From CAYFUT01 sp964346395 (GTDB taxonomy: Bacteria; Bacillota; Halanaerobiia; Halobacteroidales; Halobacteroidaceae), in assembly GCA_964346395.1 (NCBI GenBank), contig CAYFUT010000096.1:1-7612 (forward strand): a DNA stretch of 7,612 nucleotides. The letters run 5' to 3'. The translations under genes were made by a program, and so were the position numbers. The notes under the pieces were generated by a model, which worked only from the letters and a program-made list of their open reading frames with translations, was not told where the DNA came from and ran no database searches. Of the stretch, positions 1 to 5,675 are shown one piece after another; the stretch's first letter is position 1, and each line of letters opens with the position of its first letter.

Positions 1-64
1 TTAAATTTATTAAAATGGTTTTTAATAATAGTAGTGAATGAGTGACTGCTAATGTTTTCATTTT

Positions 65-150
65 AACTGTCAACTGTCAATTGTCAATTGTCCCATCTAG
101 GCAAAGCCTAGCTTTGAAAACCGTAAAAACCACATCAACTGTCAATTGAT
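65..150. repeat. Tandem heptamer repeats (AAYTGTC) flanking a palindromic core
   Basis: Four heptamers run head to tail at 65-92: AACTGTC, AACTGTC, AATTGTC, AATTGTC. The motif returns at 137-150 as AACTGTC followed by the diverged AATTGAT. The two blocks bracket a core that contains overlapping palindromes. No reading frame explains the pattern. Similar CAACTGTCAATTG-type strings are known as dispersed intergenic repeats in several bacteria, so this may be one copy of a genome-wide family; that part is inference. It lies just upstream of mutM and ends before the mutM SD. Confidence 0.7.
97..116. repeat. Two overlapping, mutually exclusive palindromes
   Basis: CTAGGC (97-102), AAA and GCCTAG (106-111) form one perfect 6-bp hairpin. 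CAAAGC (102-107), CTA and GCTTTG (111-116) form a second perfect 6-bp hairpin that shares bases with the first, so only one can fold at a time. No run of T follows, so this is not a convincing intrinsic terminator for whatever gene lies to the left. It is most simply the core of the repeat element defined by the flanking heptamers. Confidence 0.55.
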
Positions 151-178
151 AACTAACTAGTAAGATAGGGGGCTAAAG

Positions 179-1000
179 ATGCCGGAATTGCCGGAAGTAC
201 AGACGGTAGTAGATAGCTTACAAGAGCAGATACCGGGTAAACAAGTAGCAGAAGTAGAGGTTAGAAATGAGAAATTACTGGCTAATGTTGGCCCGGAAGA
301 ATTGGCGGAAGTAGTTGTAGATAGGAAAATAGAATCAGTTACTCGGCGGGGGAAATATATAATTATTGCTTTTGATAATGATTATTATCTGGTAGCTCAT
401 TTGCGAATGACCGGTCGGTTTGTGTATACTGAAGAGGAAGCAGATGGAGATAAGTATGATTATATTCTCTTTTATTTTACGGATGACAGTCGACTTAGCT
501 TGGGCAGCAAGCGGAAATTTACCCGGGCTTATCTGGTTGAAGATCTAGAAGAAGCAGGTAGTTTGACTGAGTTAGGGCCGGAGCCGTTAAGTGAGGAATT
601 TACCCGGGAAAAGTTTGCTGAAATGCTGTCTACTCGCCGCGGGAAGATTAAACCGCTGTTATTGAACCAAAAATTTCTGGCCGGTTTAGGAAATATATAT
701 GTTGATGAGAGTTTATATTTAGCTGGGGTTCATCCGGAGCGGACTGCTGATACACTGACTGATGAAGAAATTAATCGGCTCCAGCAGGCGATTAGACAGG
801 TGTTGAAGGAAGGAATTAAGCATAGAGGAACAACTAAATGGGACTATGTTGATGCCAGCGGAAAAGCGGGCAGTTATCAGCACTATTTACGGGTGTATGA
901 TCGGGAAGGGAAGCCTTGCCCGGAATGCAAAACTGAACTAGAACGGATTAAAGTAGGAGGACGGAGTTCTTATTTTTGTCCTGTCTGTCAGGAGGAATAG
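179..1000 (+). CDS. mutM: Formamidopyrimidine-DNA glycosylase (Fpg/MutM)
   Basis: This is a base-excision repair enzyme that removes 8-oxoguanine and FaPy lesions and nicks the abasic site by beta,delta-elimination. The 273 residues match the usual family length. The N-terminus PELPEV supplies the catalytic Pro2 and Glu3. Lys59 in RRGKY is the conserved beta-elimination lysine. HLRMTGR (74-80) carries the conserved Met of the lesion-intercalation loop. The H2TH region spans about 155-185 with GNIYVDE (171-177). A C-terminal zinc finger uses Cys247, Cys250, Cys267 and Cys270 with Arg262 between them. The usual D-x-R-[KR]-F-G loop reads SKRKFT here (110-115): the Arg and Phe are kept, but the Asp and Gly are replaced. 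The ATG start follows AGGGGG (167-172) at 6 nt. The last codons of the gene contain the SD of the next gene, so the two are probably translationally coupled. Confidence 0.96.
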   Translation: MPELPEVQTVVDSLQEQIPGKQVAEVEVRNEKLLANVGPEELAEVVVDRKIESVTRRGKYIIIAFDNDYYLVAHLRMTGRFVYTEEEADGDKYDYILFYFTDDSRLSLGSKRKFTRAYLVEDLEEAGSLTELGPEPLSEEFTREKFAEMLSTRRGKIKPLLLNQKFLAGLGNIYVDESLYLAGVHPERTADTLTDEEINRLQQAIRQVLKEGIKHRGTTKWDYVDASGKAGSYQHYLRVYDREGKPCPECKTELERIKVGGRSSYFCPVCQEE

Positions 1001-1002
1001 TT

Positions 1003-2874
1003 ATGGCTTTATTACAGATGAGAAAAGGTACTAAAGTATATCCAGAAAAAGTTATTTTTAGGAATGCTTCTTTACAGGTACAGAAGCAGGACCGAATTGG
1101 TTTAATCGGAGATAATGGAATGGGAAAATCGACTTTGCTGCAGATTTTAACCGGCGAAAAACATTTAGATGAAGGAGAATTTGTCCGGGCCAACCAACTG
1201 GAGATTGGAACTTTGGATCAGAGTTTTAGTCTAGATCCCGAAGCTACACTTTATCAGGAGATGCTCAGTGTTTTTCAGGAAGTATTTGCGTTAGAGGAAG
1301 AATTAGCCGAATTAGAAGCTGAAATGTCGCAAGTAACCGGAGAGAAACTGGATAAGATTATGGCTAAGTACAGCCGGCGCCGTCAGGAGTATGAAGAGAA
1401 GGAAGGTTATCGGGTAGAAAGTAAAATCAAGGGAGTTCTGCGCGGCTTAGGGTTTACAGAAAGTGATTTTGACCGCCAGTTAGGAACCTTCAGCGGCGGA
1501 CAGAAGGCGCGGGTTTCACTGGCTGAACTGCTGCTCCAAGAACCGAATTTGCTGCTGTTAGATGAGCCGACCAATCACCTTGATCTGCAGGCTCGGGAAT
1601 GGCTGGAAGATTATTTACAGGAGTATCCGGGGGCAGTGATTATTGTATCTCACGATCGGTATTTATTAGAAAAGCTTGCTAACCGTATCTGGGAACTGGA
1701 AAAGGGGCGGTTGGAAAAGTATAAAGGAAGTTATGATTTTTATCTTCAGGAGCGGGAACGAAGAATATTAACCTGGCAGCGTGAATATGAACAGCAGCAG
1801 AAGCAGATTAAGAAACTGAAGGCTTTTATCCGCAAGAATAAAGCCGGAGTTAATTCCGAACTGGCTCATGATCGGGAGCGAAAGCTAGAACGGATGGATA
1901 AAGTTTCCCCTCCCCCCCAACTGGAAACGCCTACTTTTGAGTTTAAGTGTGAAACTACGAGCGGCAGGGATGTATTAACGGGGGAGAATTTGGCTAAATC
2001 TTATGCAGAAGAAGTAGTATTTAGCGAGGTGGACTTTAGGATTTACCGCGGCGAAACCGTGGGGGTAGTTGGCCCGAACGGCAGCGGTAAGTCAACTTTA
2101 TTTAAGATAATAACTGGGCAGGAAACTTTCGATGACGGGCAGTTAAAGTTAGGGAGTGATGTCAAAGTTGGTTATTATCACCAGGAACAGGAGGATTTAG
2201 AGCCGGAACATAATTTAGTAGAAGAGCTGCAGACGGCTAAAAAATTAACAGATGGAGAAGCGCGGGATGTTTTGGCTAGATTTTTATTTACTGGAGAAGA
2301 AGTGTTTAAGACGGTAGCTATGTTAAGCGGTGGAGAGAAAGCCAGGTTATCGCTAGCCAAATTATCTATTCAAGATTTTAATCTATTATTATTAGATGAG
2401 CCGACTAATCATTTGGATATTAAATCTCGCGAGCAGTTAGAGGCAGCTCTTAGGGAATATCCCGGGACAATAATTGTTATTTCTCACGACCGTTATTTTC
2501 TTGACCAGTTGGTAGATAAAGTATTTGCCTTTCAAAAACAGGATTTAGTAGAGTATAAGGGTAATTATTCTGACTACCGAACTGAGTATGAACAACAGCA
2601 GCGAATTAAGCAGGCGCAGGCAGAGCAGGAAAATAAGGAGCAGCCCAAAGAAGAATTTGAGACGGAGCAGGGTCATCAGGAATCAGAAGTAGATTTTGAG
2701 GAATTAGAAACAAAAATTATTGAATTAGAGACTAGATTAGAAGAATTAGAAGCAAAGTTTGATGAACAAGAGCTGTATCAGGATCAAAGCCAATTACAGG
2801 ATTTAACTGAAGAATATAAACAGATCAAAGAAGATTTAGCTGAATACTACAGCAGGTGGGAAGAAATTATTTAA
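1003..2874 (+). CDS. ABC-F family ATPase (YdiF/Uup-like translation factor)
   Basis: This is a soluble protein with two ATP-binding domains and no membrane segment, as in the ABC-F proteins that act on the ribosomal E site. NBD1 has Walker A GDNGMGKST (36-44), signature FSGGQ (163-167), Walker B LLLLDE (183-188) and H-loop SHD (216-218). NBD2 has GPNGSGKST (357-365), LSGGE (441-445), LLLLDE (461-466) and SHD (494-496). A charged helical linker at about 245-305 corresponds to the P-site-tRNA-interaction motif and ends in Pro-Pro-Pro (303-305). A Glu/Gln-rich coiled coil fills about 565-620, as in Uup/YdiF types. An upstream TTG (976) would add nine residues and overlap mutM. ATG 1003 is preferred because AGGAGG (990-995) sits 7 nt before it. 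This gives 623 aa. The YdiF-like subgroup is suggested by linker and N-terminal resemblance only; no antibiotic-resistance role can be claimed. Confidence 0.93.
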   Translation: MALLQMRKGTKVYPEKVIFRNASLQVQKQDRIGLIGDNGMGKSTLLQILTGEKHLDEGEFVRANQLEIGTLDQSFSLDPEATLYQEMLSVFQEVFALEEELAELEAEMSQVTGEKLDKIMAKYSRRRQEYEEKEGYRVESKIKGVLRGLGFTESDFDRQLGTFSGGQKARVSLAELLLQEPNLLLLDEPTNHLDLQAREWLEDYLQEYPGAVIIVSHDRYLLEKLANRIWELEKGRLEKYKGSYDFYLQERERRILTWQREYEQQQKQIKKLKAFIRKNKAGVNSELAHDRERKLERMDKVSPPPQLETPTFEFKCETTSGRDVLTGENLAKSYAEEVVFSEVDFRIYRGETVGVVGPNGSGKSTLFKIITGQETFDDGQLKLGSDVKVGYYHQEQEDLEPEHNLVEELQTAKKLTDGEARDVLARFLFTGEEVFKTVAMLSGGEKARLSLAKLSIQDFNLLLLDEPTNHLDIKSREQLEAALREYPGTIIVISHDRYFLDQLVDKVFAFQKQDLVEYKGNYSDYRTEYEQQQRIKQAQAEQENKEQPKEEFETEQGHQESEVDFEELETKIIELETRLEELEAKFDEQELYQDQSQLQDLTEEYKQIKEDLAEYYSRWEEII

Positions 2875-2890
2875 TTTCACACCTGACTGT

Positions 2891-2930
2891 CCCCTCTCAT
2901 AGTCTAATTATAGGTAACTAATGGGAGGGG
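2891..2930 (+). promoter_or_regulatory. Hairpin burying the ytaF Shine-Dalgarno site
   Basis: CCCCTCTCAT (2891-2900) pairs with ATGGGAGGGG (2921-2930) in a 10-bp helix containing one G-U pair. AGT (2901-2903) with ACT (2917-2919) can extend it past one bulged A. The 3' arm is the SD of ytaF, whose ATG is 6 nt beyond the helix, so folding would hide the ribosome-binding site. No T tract follows the stem, which argues against an intrinsic terminator. It begins 16 nt after the ABC-F stop codon, so a ribosome finishing that gene would only partly disturb it. Confidence 0.6.
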
Positions 2931-2936
2931 AGACTA

Positions 2937-3581
2937 ATGAATTTATTTGCTATTTTAATGTTGGCCCTGGCGATCAGTTTAGATGGATTAATAGTAGGAA
3001 TCACTTATGGATTAAAGGAAATCAAGTTAAATTATCTACCGGTGCTCATAATTAGTTTAGCATCGGGAATTATGATTTTAATTTCTATGAGCTTAGGCCG
3101 ATTTATAGCTCAATTTTTAGCTCCTGTATGGGCAGCAAGATTGGGCGGAATTATGCTAATGGGAATTGGAAGCTGGTTATTTTACCAATCGCTACATACA
3201 TTAATAACCGAAGGGAGTTGTAAAAATGAAACTTCACCGCAGGAAATATTAAGTTTTAAAATTTCTTCTTTAGGGTTAATTGTTAATATTTTAAAAGAAC
3301 CGTCAGCGGCTGATATGGATTATTCGGGGGCAATTAGTAAGCAGGAAGCTTTATTTTTAGGTATTGCTCTGGCTCTAGATGCTTTCGGAGCCGGGATGGG
3401 AGCAGCTATGATAGGGTATCAACCCCTTTTGACTGCTGTTTTAGTAGCTGTCTGCAAATTAGGCCTTTTAACTTCAGGGATCTATATTGGTAAGAATCTT
3501 GTGCAGAGTAAAATCAGTACTAAATTAAAATTATTACCCGGTTTGATTTTAATTTTACTAGGACTGACAAAATTATTATAA
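2937..3581 (+). CDS. ytaF: Sporulation membrane protein YtaF
   Basis: This is a 214-aa integral membrane protein with about six predicted segments (roughly 3-24, 33-54, 64-88, 134-158, 161-184 and 196-213). It resembles the MntP-type fold, built from two similar halves, each with an acidic residue in a membrane helix: Asp16 in AISLDG and Asp148 in ALALDAFGAG. The stretch ILKEPSAADMDYSG (118-131) followed by a helix with LDAFGAGMGAA is characteristic of YtaF. YtaF is known from spore-forming Firmicutes and its biochemical role is not settled; a cation-transport role by analogy with MntP is inference. The ATG start follows GGAGG (2924-2928) at 8 nt, inside the upstream hairpin. The stop codon overlaps the SD of coaE, which points to co-translation. 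Confidence 0.9.
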   Translation: MNLFAILMLALAISLDGLIVGITYGLKEIKLNYLPVLIISLASGIMILISMSLGRFIAQFLAPVWAARLGGIMLMGIGSWLFYQSLHTLITEGSCKNETSPQEILSFKISSLGLIVNILKEPSAADMDYSGAISKQEALFLGIALALDAFGAGMGAAMIGYQPLLTAVLVAVCKLGLLTSGIYIGKNLVQSKISTKLKLLPGLILILLGLTKLL

Positions 3582-3594
3582 AAGGAGTAGAAAA

Positions 3595-4194
3595 ATGAAG
3601 ATTGGATTAACAGGTGGAATTGCCAGTGGTAAAAGCACAGTAGCTGAACTGCTGCGAAAAAAAGGGGTAAAAGTTCTAGATGCTGATAAAATTGCCCATC
3701 AACTGATGACTCCAGAAACTGAAATGGGGCAAGAAGTGGTTGAGTATTTTGGAGAAGACATTTTACTGTCTAGTACTGAAATTGATAGAGAGCAATTGGG
3801 GAAAATAGTTTTTAATGATGAAATAGCTCGGGAAAAATTAGATGAAATAACTCATCCTTATATTATTGCTGAGCTAAACAGAAAAATGGAAGCAATTTTA
3901 GAAGTAAATGATATAGTGGTAGCAGAAGTAGCACTTTTGATTGAGGCTGATATGGGGGATTTATTTGATGAAATTTGGGTAGTGTATGCAGATAAAGAAG
4001 CACAGATAGAGAGACTAATCAAGCGCAGTGGTTACAAGCGGGAAAGAGCTGAGGCGCAGGTAGAAGCCCAACTGTCTCTGCAGGAAAAAGTCAAATATGC
4101 TGATAGAGTAATTTCCAATAATGGTTCTTGGAAGAATTTGACAAAAAAAGTAGATGGAATCTGGCAGGAAATTGAAGGGGGGATAGAGAAGTAA
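3595..4194 (+). CDS. coaE: Dephospho-CoA kinase
   Basis: The enzyme phosphorylates the 3'-hydroxyl of the ribose in dephospho-CoA with ATP, the last step of coenzyme A synthesis in the cytosol. At 199 aa it has normal family length. The P-loop is GGIASGKST (7-15) and the substrate-binding DAD is at 29-31. DREQLGKIVFND (64-75) and THP (86-88) match the CoA-binding region. The lid region around 140-165 shows RLIKRSGYKRERA and the conserved glutamine-rich stretch. ISNNGS (173-178) is the usual C-terminal N-G motif. The commonly seen PLLFE appears as ALLIE (113-117), with Pro replaced by Ala. The ATG follows AAAGGAG (3581-3587) at 7 nt and starts 13 nt after ytaF. Its position near mutM is common in Firmicutes. 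Confidence 0.96.
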   Translation: MKIGLTGGIASGKSTVAELLRKKGVKVLDADKIAHQLMTPETEMGQEVVEYFGEDILLSSTEIDREQLGKIVFNDEIAREKLDEITHPYIIAELNRKMEAILEVNDIVVAEVALLIEADMGDLFDEIWVVYADKEAQIERLIKRSGYKRERAEAQVEAQLSLQEKVKYADRVISNNGSWKNLTKKVDGIWQEIEGGIEK

Positions 4195-4234
4195 ACAATG
4201 GATGGAAAATTTATAATATTTAGGAGTGTTAATT

Positions 4235-4792
4235 GTGCAGCTTGACCTTAAAAAAGTAGCATTACTTTTGTTATTATTAATTGGAATATTTATGATTTTT
4301 GGTTATTATAAAATATTTTTAAAATTAATTTATCCGTTTTTTTATCAAGACTTAATTTATGAAGCAGCAGATAAAAATGATGTAGATCCTTATTTGGTAG
4401 CAGCAATTGTTTATGTGGAGAGTAAATTTAATTCTTATGCTACTTCTAATCAAGGAGCGAGGGGTTTAATGCAGATAATGCCTGACACTGGTCGTTGGAT
4501 TGCTCAGCGGAAAAAGAATGAAAATTTTTCTAGTGAAGAGCTATATGATCCCAAAATAAATATAAAGTACGGTTGCTGGTATTTAGGATGGCTAAAGGAT
4601 AGATTTGAAGCTCGATTACCGGTAATATTAGCCGCTTATAATGGAGGTCACGGGAATGTCGGCACCTGGATGAAAGAAGATAAATGGGATGGGAAAGAAA
4701 AAAATATAAACCAAATTCCGCTATCAGAAACAAGAGGATATGTTAATAAAGTAATTAAAGTGTATAAGAGATATCAATATATTTATCAGTAA
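4235..4792 (+). CDS. Membrane-anchored lytic transglycosylase, SLT domain
   Basis: It cleaves the MurNAc-GlcNAc bond of peptidoglycan with formation of a 1,6-anhydro end. One N-terminal hydrophobic segment (about 8-24) with a short Lys-containing N-terminus predicts a signal anchor, placing the catalytic domain outside the membrane. The SLT fold follows: catalytic Glu62 in YVES, GLMQIMP (77-83), AAYNGG (133-138) and ETRGYV (165-170). GTG 4226 would add three residues but lies within the SD itself (TAGGAG, 4221-4226). GTG 4235 has that SD at 8 nt spacing and gives 185 aa, so it is preferred. The gene starts 40 nt after coaE and is the last of the cluster; no clear intrinsic terminator follows. 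Small enzymes of this kind are found next to coaE in clostridia, and a sporulation or cell-wall remodelling role is inference. Confidence 0.92.
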   Translation: MQLDLKKVALLLLLLIGIFMIFGYYKIFLKLIYPFFYQDLIYEAADKNDVDPYLVAAIVYVESKFNSYATSNQGARGLMQIMPDTGRWIAQRKKNENFSSEELYDPKINIKYGCWYLGWLKDRFEARLPVILAAYNGGHGNVGTWMKEDKWDGKEKNINQIPLSETRGYVNKVIKVYKRYQYIYQ

Positions 4793-4834
4793 TTTTAGAA
4801 TAATAAATTATGTTTCCTGAACCCCTATAAATTT

Positions 4835-4874
4835 TACTTTCAACCTTGTAAAAAAACTGAAAGTATGATATATT
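4835..4874 (+). promoter_or_regulatory. Extended -10 promoter-like site with a dyad flanking the -35 box
   Basis: TTGTAA (4846-4851) and TATATT (4869-4874) are 17 nt apart, with TG at 4866-4867 one base upstream of the -10 hexamer, as in extended -10 promoters. A perfect 8-bp inverted repeat, TACTTTCA (4835-4842) and TGAAAGTA (4858-4865), brackets the -35 hexamer with a 15-nt spacer, an arrangement seen for repressor operators. No clear ORF follows on this strand. AT-rich DNA produces such matches by chance, so confidence is modest. Confidence 0.35.
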
Positions 4875-5056
4875 AGCAGATAGTTAACATAAACCTCACA
4901 TAAAAAGTATTTTAAAGTATACAAGCGAAGCGAGGGAATTGTTATTTTAGTTTATCTTTTTTATGCAGCTAATTATAATTTATTTTTATCAAGGCCTAAA
5001 GAGTTACAAGCTTATTTTGTAGGAATTCCATTTTCCTGTTTTATGAATATAGTCAA

Positions 5057-5266
5057 TCAGGTCTTTAAAAAGCAACTTAATTTCTTGTTATCTGGAGAAG
5101 CAAAGGTAGCCTCCTCTAAATTAAATAAATTTTTCTTGCCTTCAGCGTTAATTATGCTTGATGTAAGGTTATAAATATAATCATACTGTAGATTTCTTAA
5201 TGGTAAATTCATATTCTCCACGCAGTTATCAAAAGTAAATTCATTTAATATGCTGTCATCAGACAT
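5057..5266 (-). CDS. Doubtful small ORF or degraded gene, unknown function
   Basis: This is a 69-codon minus-strand frame starting at ATG 5266. An A-rich AAAAAAAGG lies about 9 nt upstream and could act as an SD. A TTG start at 5287 would add seven residues. I recognise no family. The N-terminal NEFTFDNCVE is faintly like the start of DnaA-type AAA domains (YTFDNFV), but no P-loop follows, so I give this no weight. At the stop codon, one extra base in the A5 run at 5067-5071 (T5 on the coding strand) would join the frame to another that stays open to 5004, adding DLIDYIHKTGKW-type sequence. That makes a frameshifted remnant as likely as an intact short gene. No membrane segment or cysteine motif is visible. 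Confidence 0.25.
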   Translation of the reverse strand: MSDDSILNEFTFDNCVENMNLPLRNLQYDYIYNLTSSIINAEGKKNLFNLEEATFASPDNKKLSCFLKT

Positions 5267-5362
5267 AAGTTCATGCCTTTTTTTCAATGTTAACTAATGG
5301 ATGATATCAATAAATCACTGCCTAGAAAGAATAATAATTCAGCCTATTAAATTGTTAAACGT

Positions 5363-5391
5363 TTGACAAATAATAAGTGTCAAGATATAAT
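5363..5391 (+). promoter_or_regulatory. Consensus sigma-A-type promoter for the transporter operon
   Basis: TTGACA (5363-5368) and TATAAT (5386-5391) are both perfect consensus hexamers at the ideal 17-nt spacing. Transcription would start near 5398 and run rightward through a leader of about 318 nt to the dppB-like gene. The -35 hexamer is also the left arm of an inverted repeat with TGTCAA (5378-5383), 9 nt apart and centred in the spacer, so a dimeric repressor could sit on the promoter. A promoter this strong in front of a long leader suggests control by repression or after initiation; that is inference. Confidence 0.75.
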
Positions 5392-5430
5392 TAAAATGTT
5401 GCAATGAGGGGTTTATCTAATTGAGGTTTC

Positions 5431-5523
5431 TCGGCTATATGTCAGCCAATAACTTTTACTTTTCCTACTGAGAAAAGGAATAATCGCAATCGTCCCTTTA
5501 ATTTGGAGGACTGATTTAGCCGA
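5431..5523 (+). ncRNA. Candidate structured leader RNA with alternative pairings
   Basis: TCGGCTA (5431-5437) pairs perfectly with TAGCCGA (5517-5523). Inside that helix TCAGCC (5442-5447) pairs with GGACTGA (5508-5514), leaving one bulged A. CTTTTC (5459-5464) and GAAAAG (5472-5477) enclose a 7-nt loop. A competing local hairpin, GGCT (5433-5436) with AGCC (5444-5447), uses both 5' strands of the long-range helices, so two folds exclude each other, as in a switch. I compared it from memory with T-box, SAM, TPP, FMN, lysine, glycine, cobalamin, c-di-GMP, guanidine and purine motifs and saw no signature. No strong U tract follows the structure. A regulatory leader RNA is the best reading, but the ligand and mechanism are unknown. 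Confidence 0.4.
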
Positions 5524-5561
5524 AAAGTTTATAATTTAAAATAAGGAGGGGTAGATTTTTA

Positions 5562-5645
5562 GTGACAATAGATATTGAAAAGTTATTACCTTTTATTTCT
5601 ATTATTATATTTAGAGAGGATTTGACTAACTTAAATCAGTTATAA
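5562..5645 (+). CDS. Candidate 27-codon leader peptide ORF
   Basis: The frame begins with GTG 5562 and ends at TAA 5643-5645. One of the strongest SD sequences in the window, AAGGAGGGG (5543-5551), precedes it; the gap from its last G to the GTG is 10 nt, slightly long. The peptide starts MTIDIEKLL, has a hydrophobic isoleucine-rich middle (LLPFISIIIF) and a charged/polar tail. It lies within the leader of the transporter operon and ends 70 nt before the dppB-like start, so it cannot be that gene's own SD region. Possible roles are a leader peptide that couples translation to expression, a small membrane-associated protein, or the relic of a lost first gene. No homologue is recognised. Confidence 0.4.
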   Translation: MTIDIEKLLPFISIIIFREDLTNLNQL

Positions 5646-5661
5646 TTTATTAATAAGATTG

Positions 5662-5675
5662 ACTGACTAATCAGT
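5662..5675. promoter_or_regulatory. Small dyad upstream of the dppB-like gene
   Basis: ACTGA (5662-5666) and TCAGT (5671-5675) form a 5-bp inverted repeat around CTAA, within the string GACTGACTAATCAGT. Operators of TetR-family repressors often look like this, but a 5-nt arm also arises by chance. It lies about 28 nt before the SD of the dppB-like gene and well downstream of the predicted transcription start, where it could act as a roadblock operator or a small mRNA hairpin. Confidence 0.25.

Noticed and set aside
97..119. Intrinsic terminator of the gene left of mutM
   Set aside because: The hairpins are short and are followed by CTTTGAAAA or AAAACC, not a T tract.
976..1002. N-terminal extension of the ABC-F protein from TTG 976
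   Set aside because: It overlaps mutM and has no SD, whereas ATG 1003 has AGGAGG at 7 nt and matches the family's N-terminus.
948..1193. Minus-strand frame across the mutM/ABC-F junction and similar antisense frames inside the large genes
   Set aside because: They lie opposite well-supported genes, lack SD sites and show no family motifs.
2891..2936. Intrinsic terminator after the ABC-F gene
   Set aside because: The stem is strong but is followed by AGACTA and the ytaF start codon. Overlap with the SD fits translational control better.
4138..4217. Internal promoter before the lytic transglycosylase (TTGACA 4138, TATAAT 4212)
   Set aside because: The hexamers are far too distant from each other, and neither has a partner at 16-18 nt.
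4893..5174. Plus-strand open frame of about 94 codons in the intergenic region
   Set aside because: It is open from stop to stop, but its only in-frame ATG is past the middle and no SD precedes it. No family features are visible.
5622..5646. Second promoter TTGACT ... TATAAT just before dppB
   Set aside because: The two hexamers are only 13 nt apart, too short for a sigma-A promoter.
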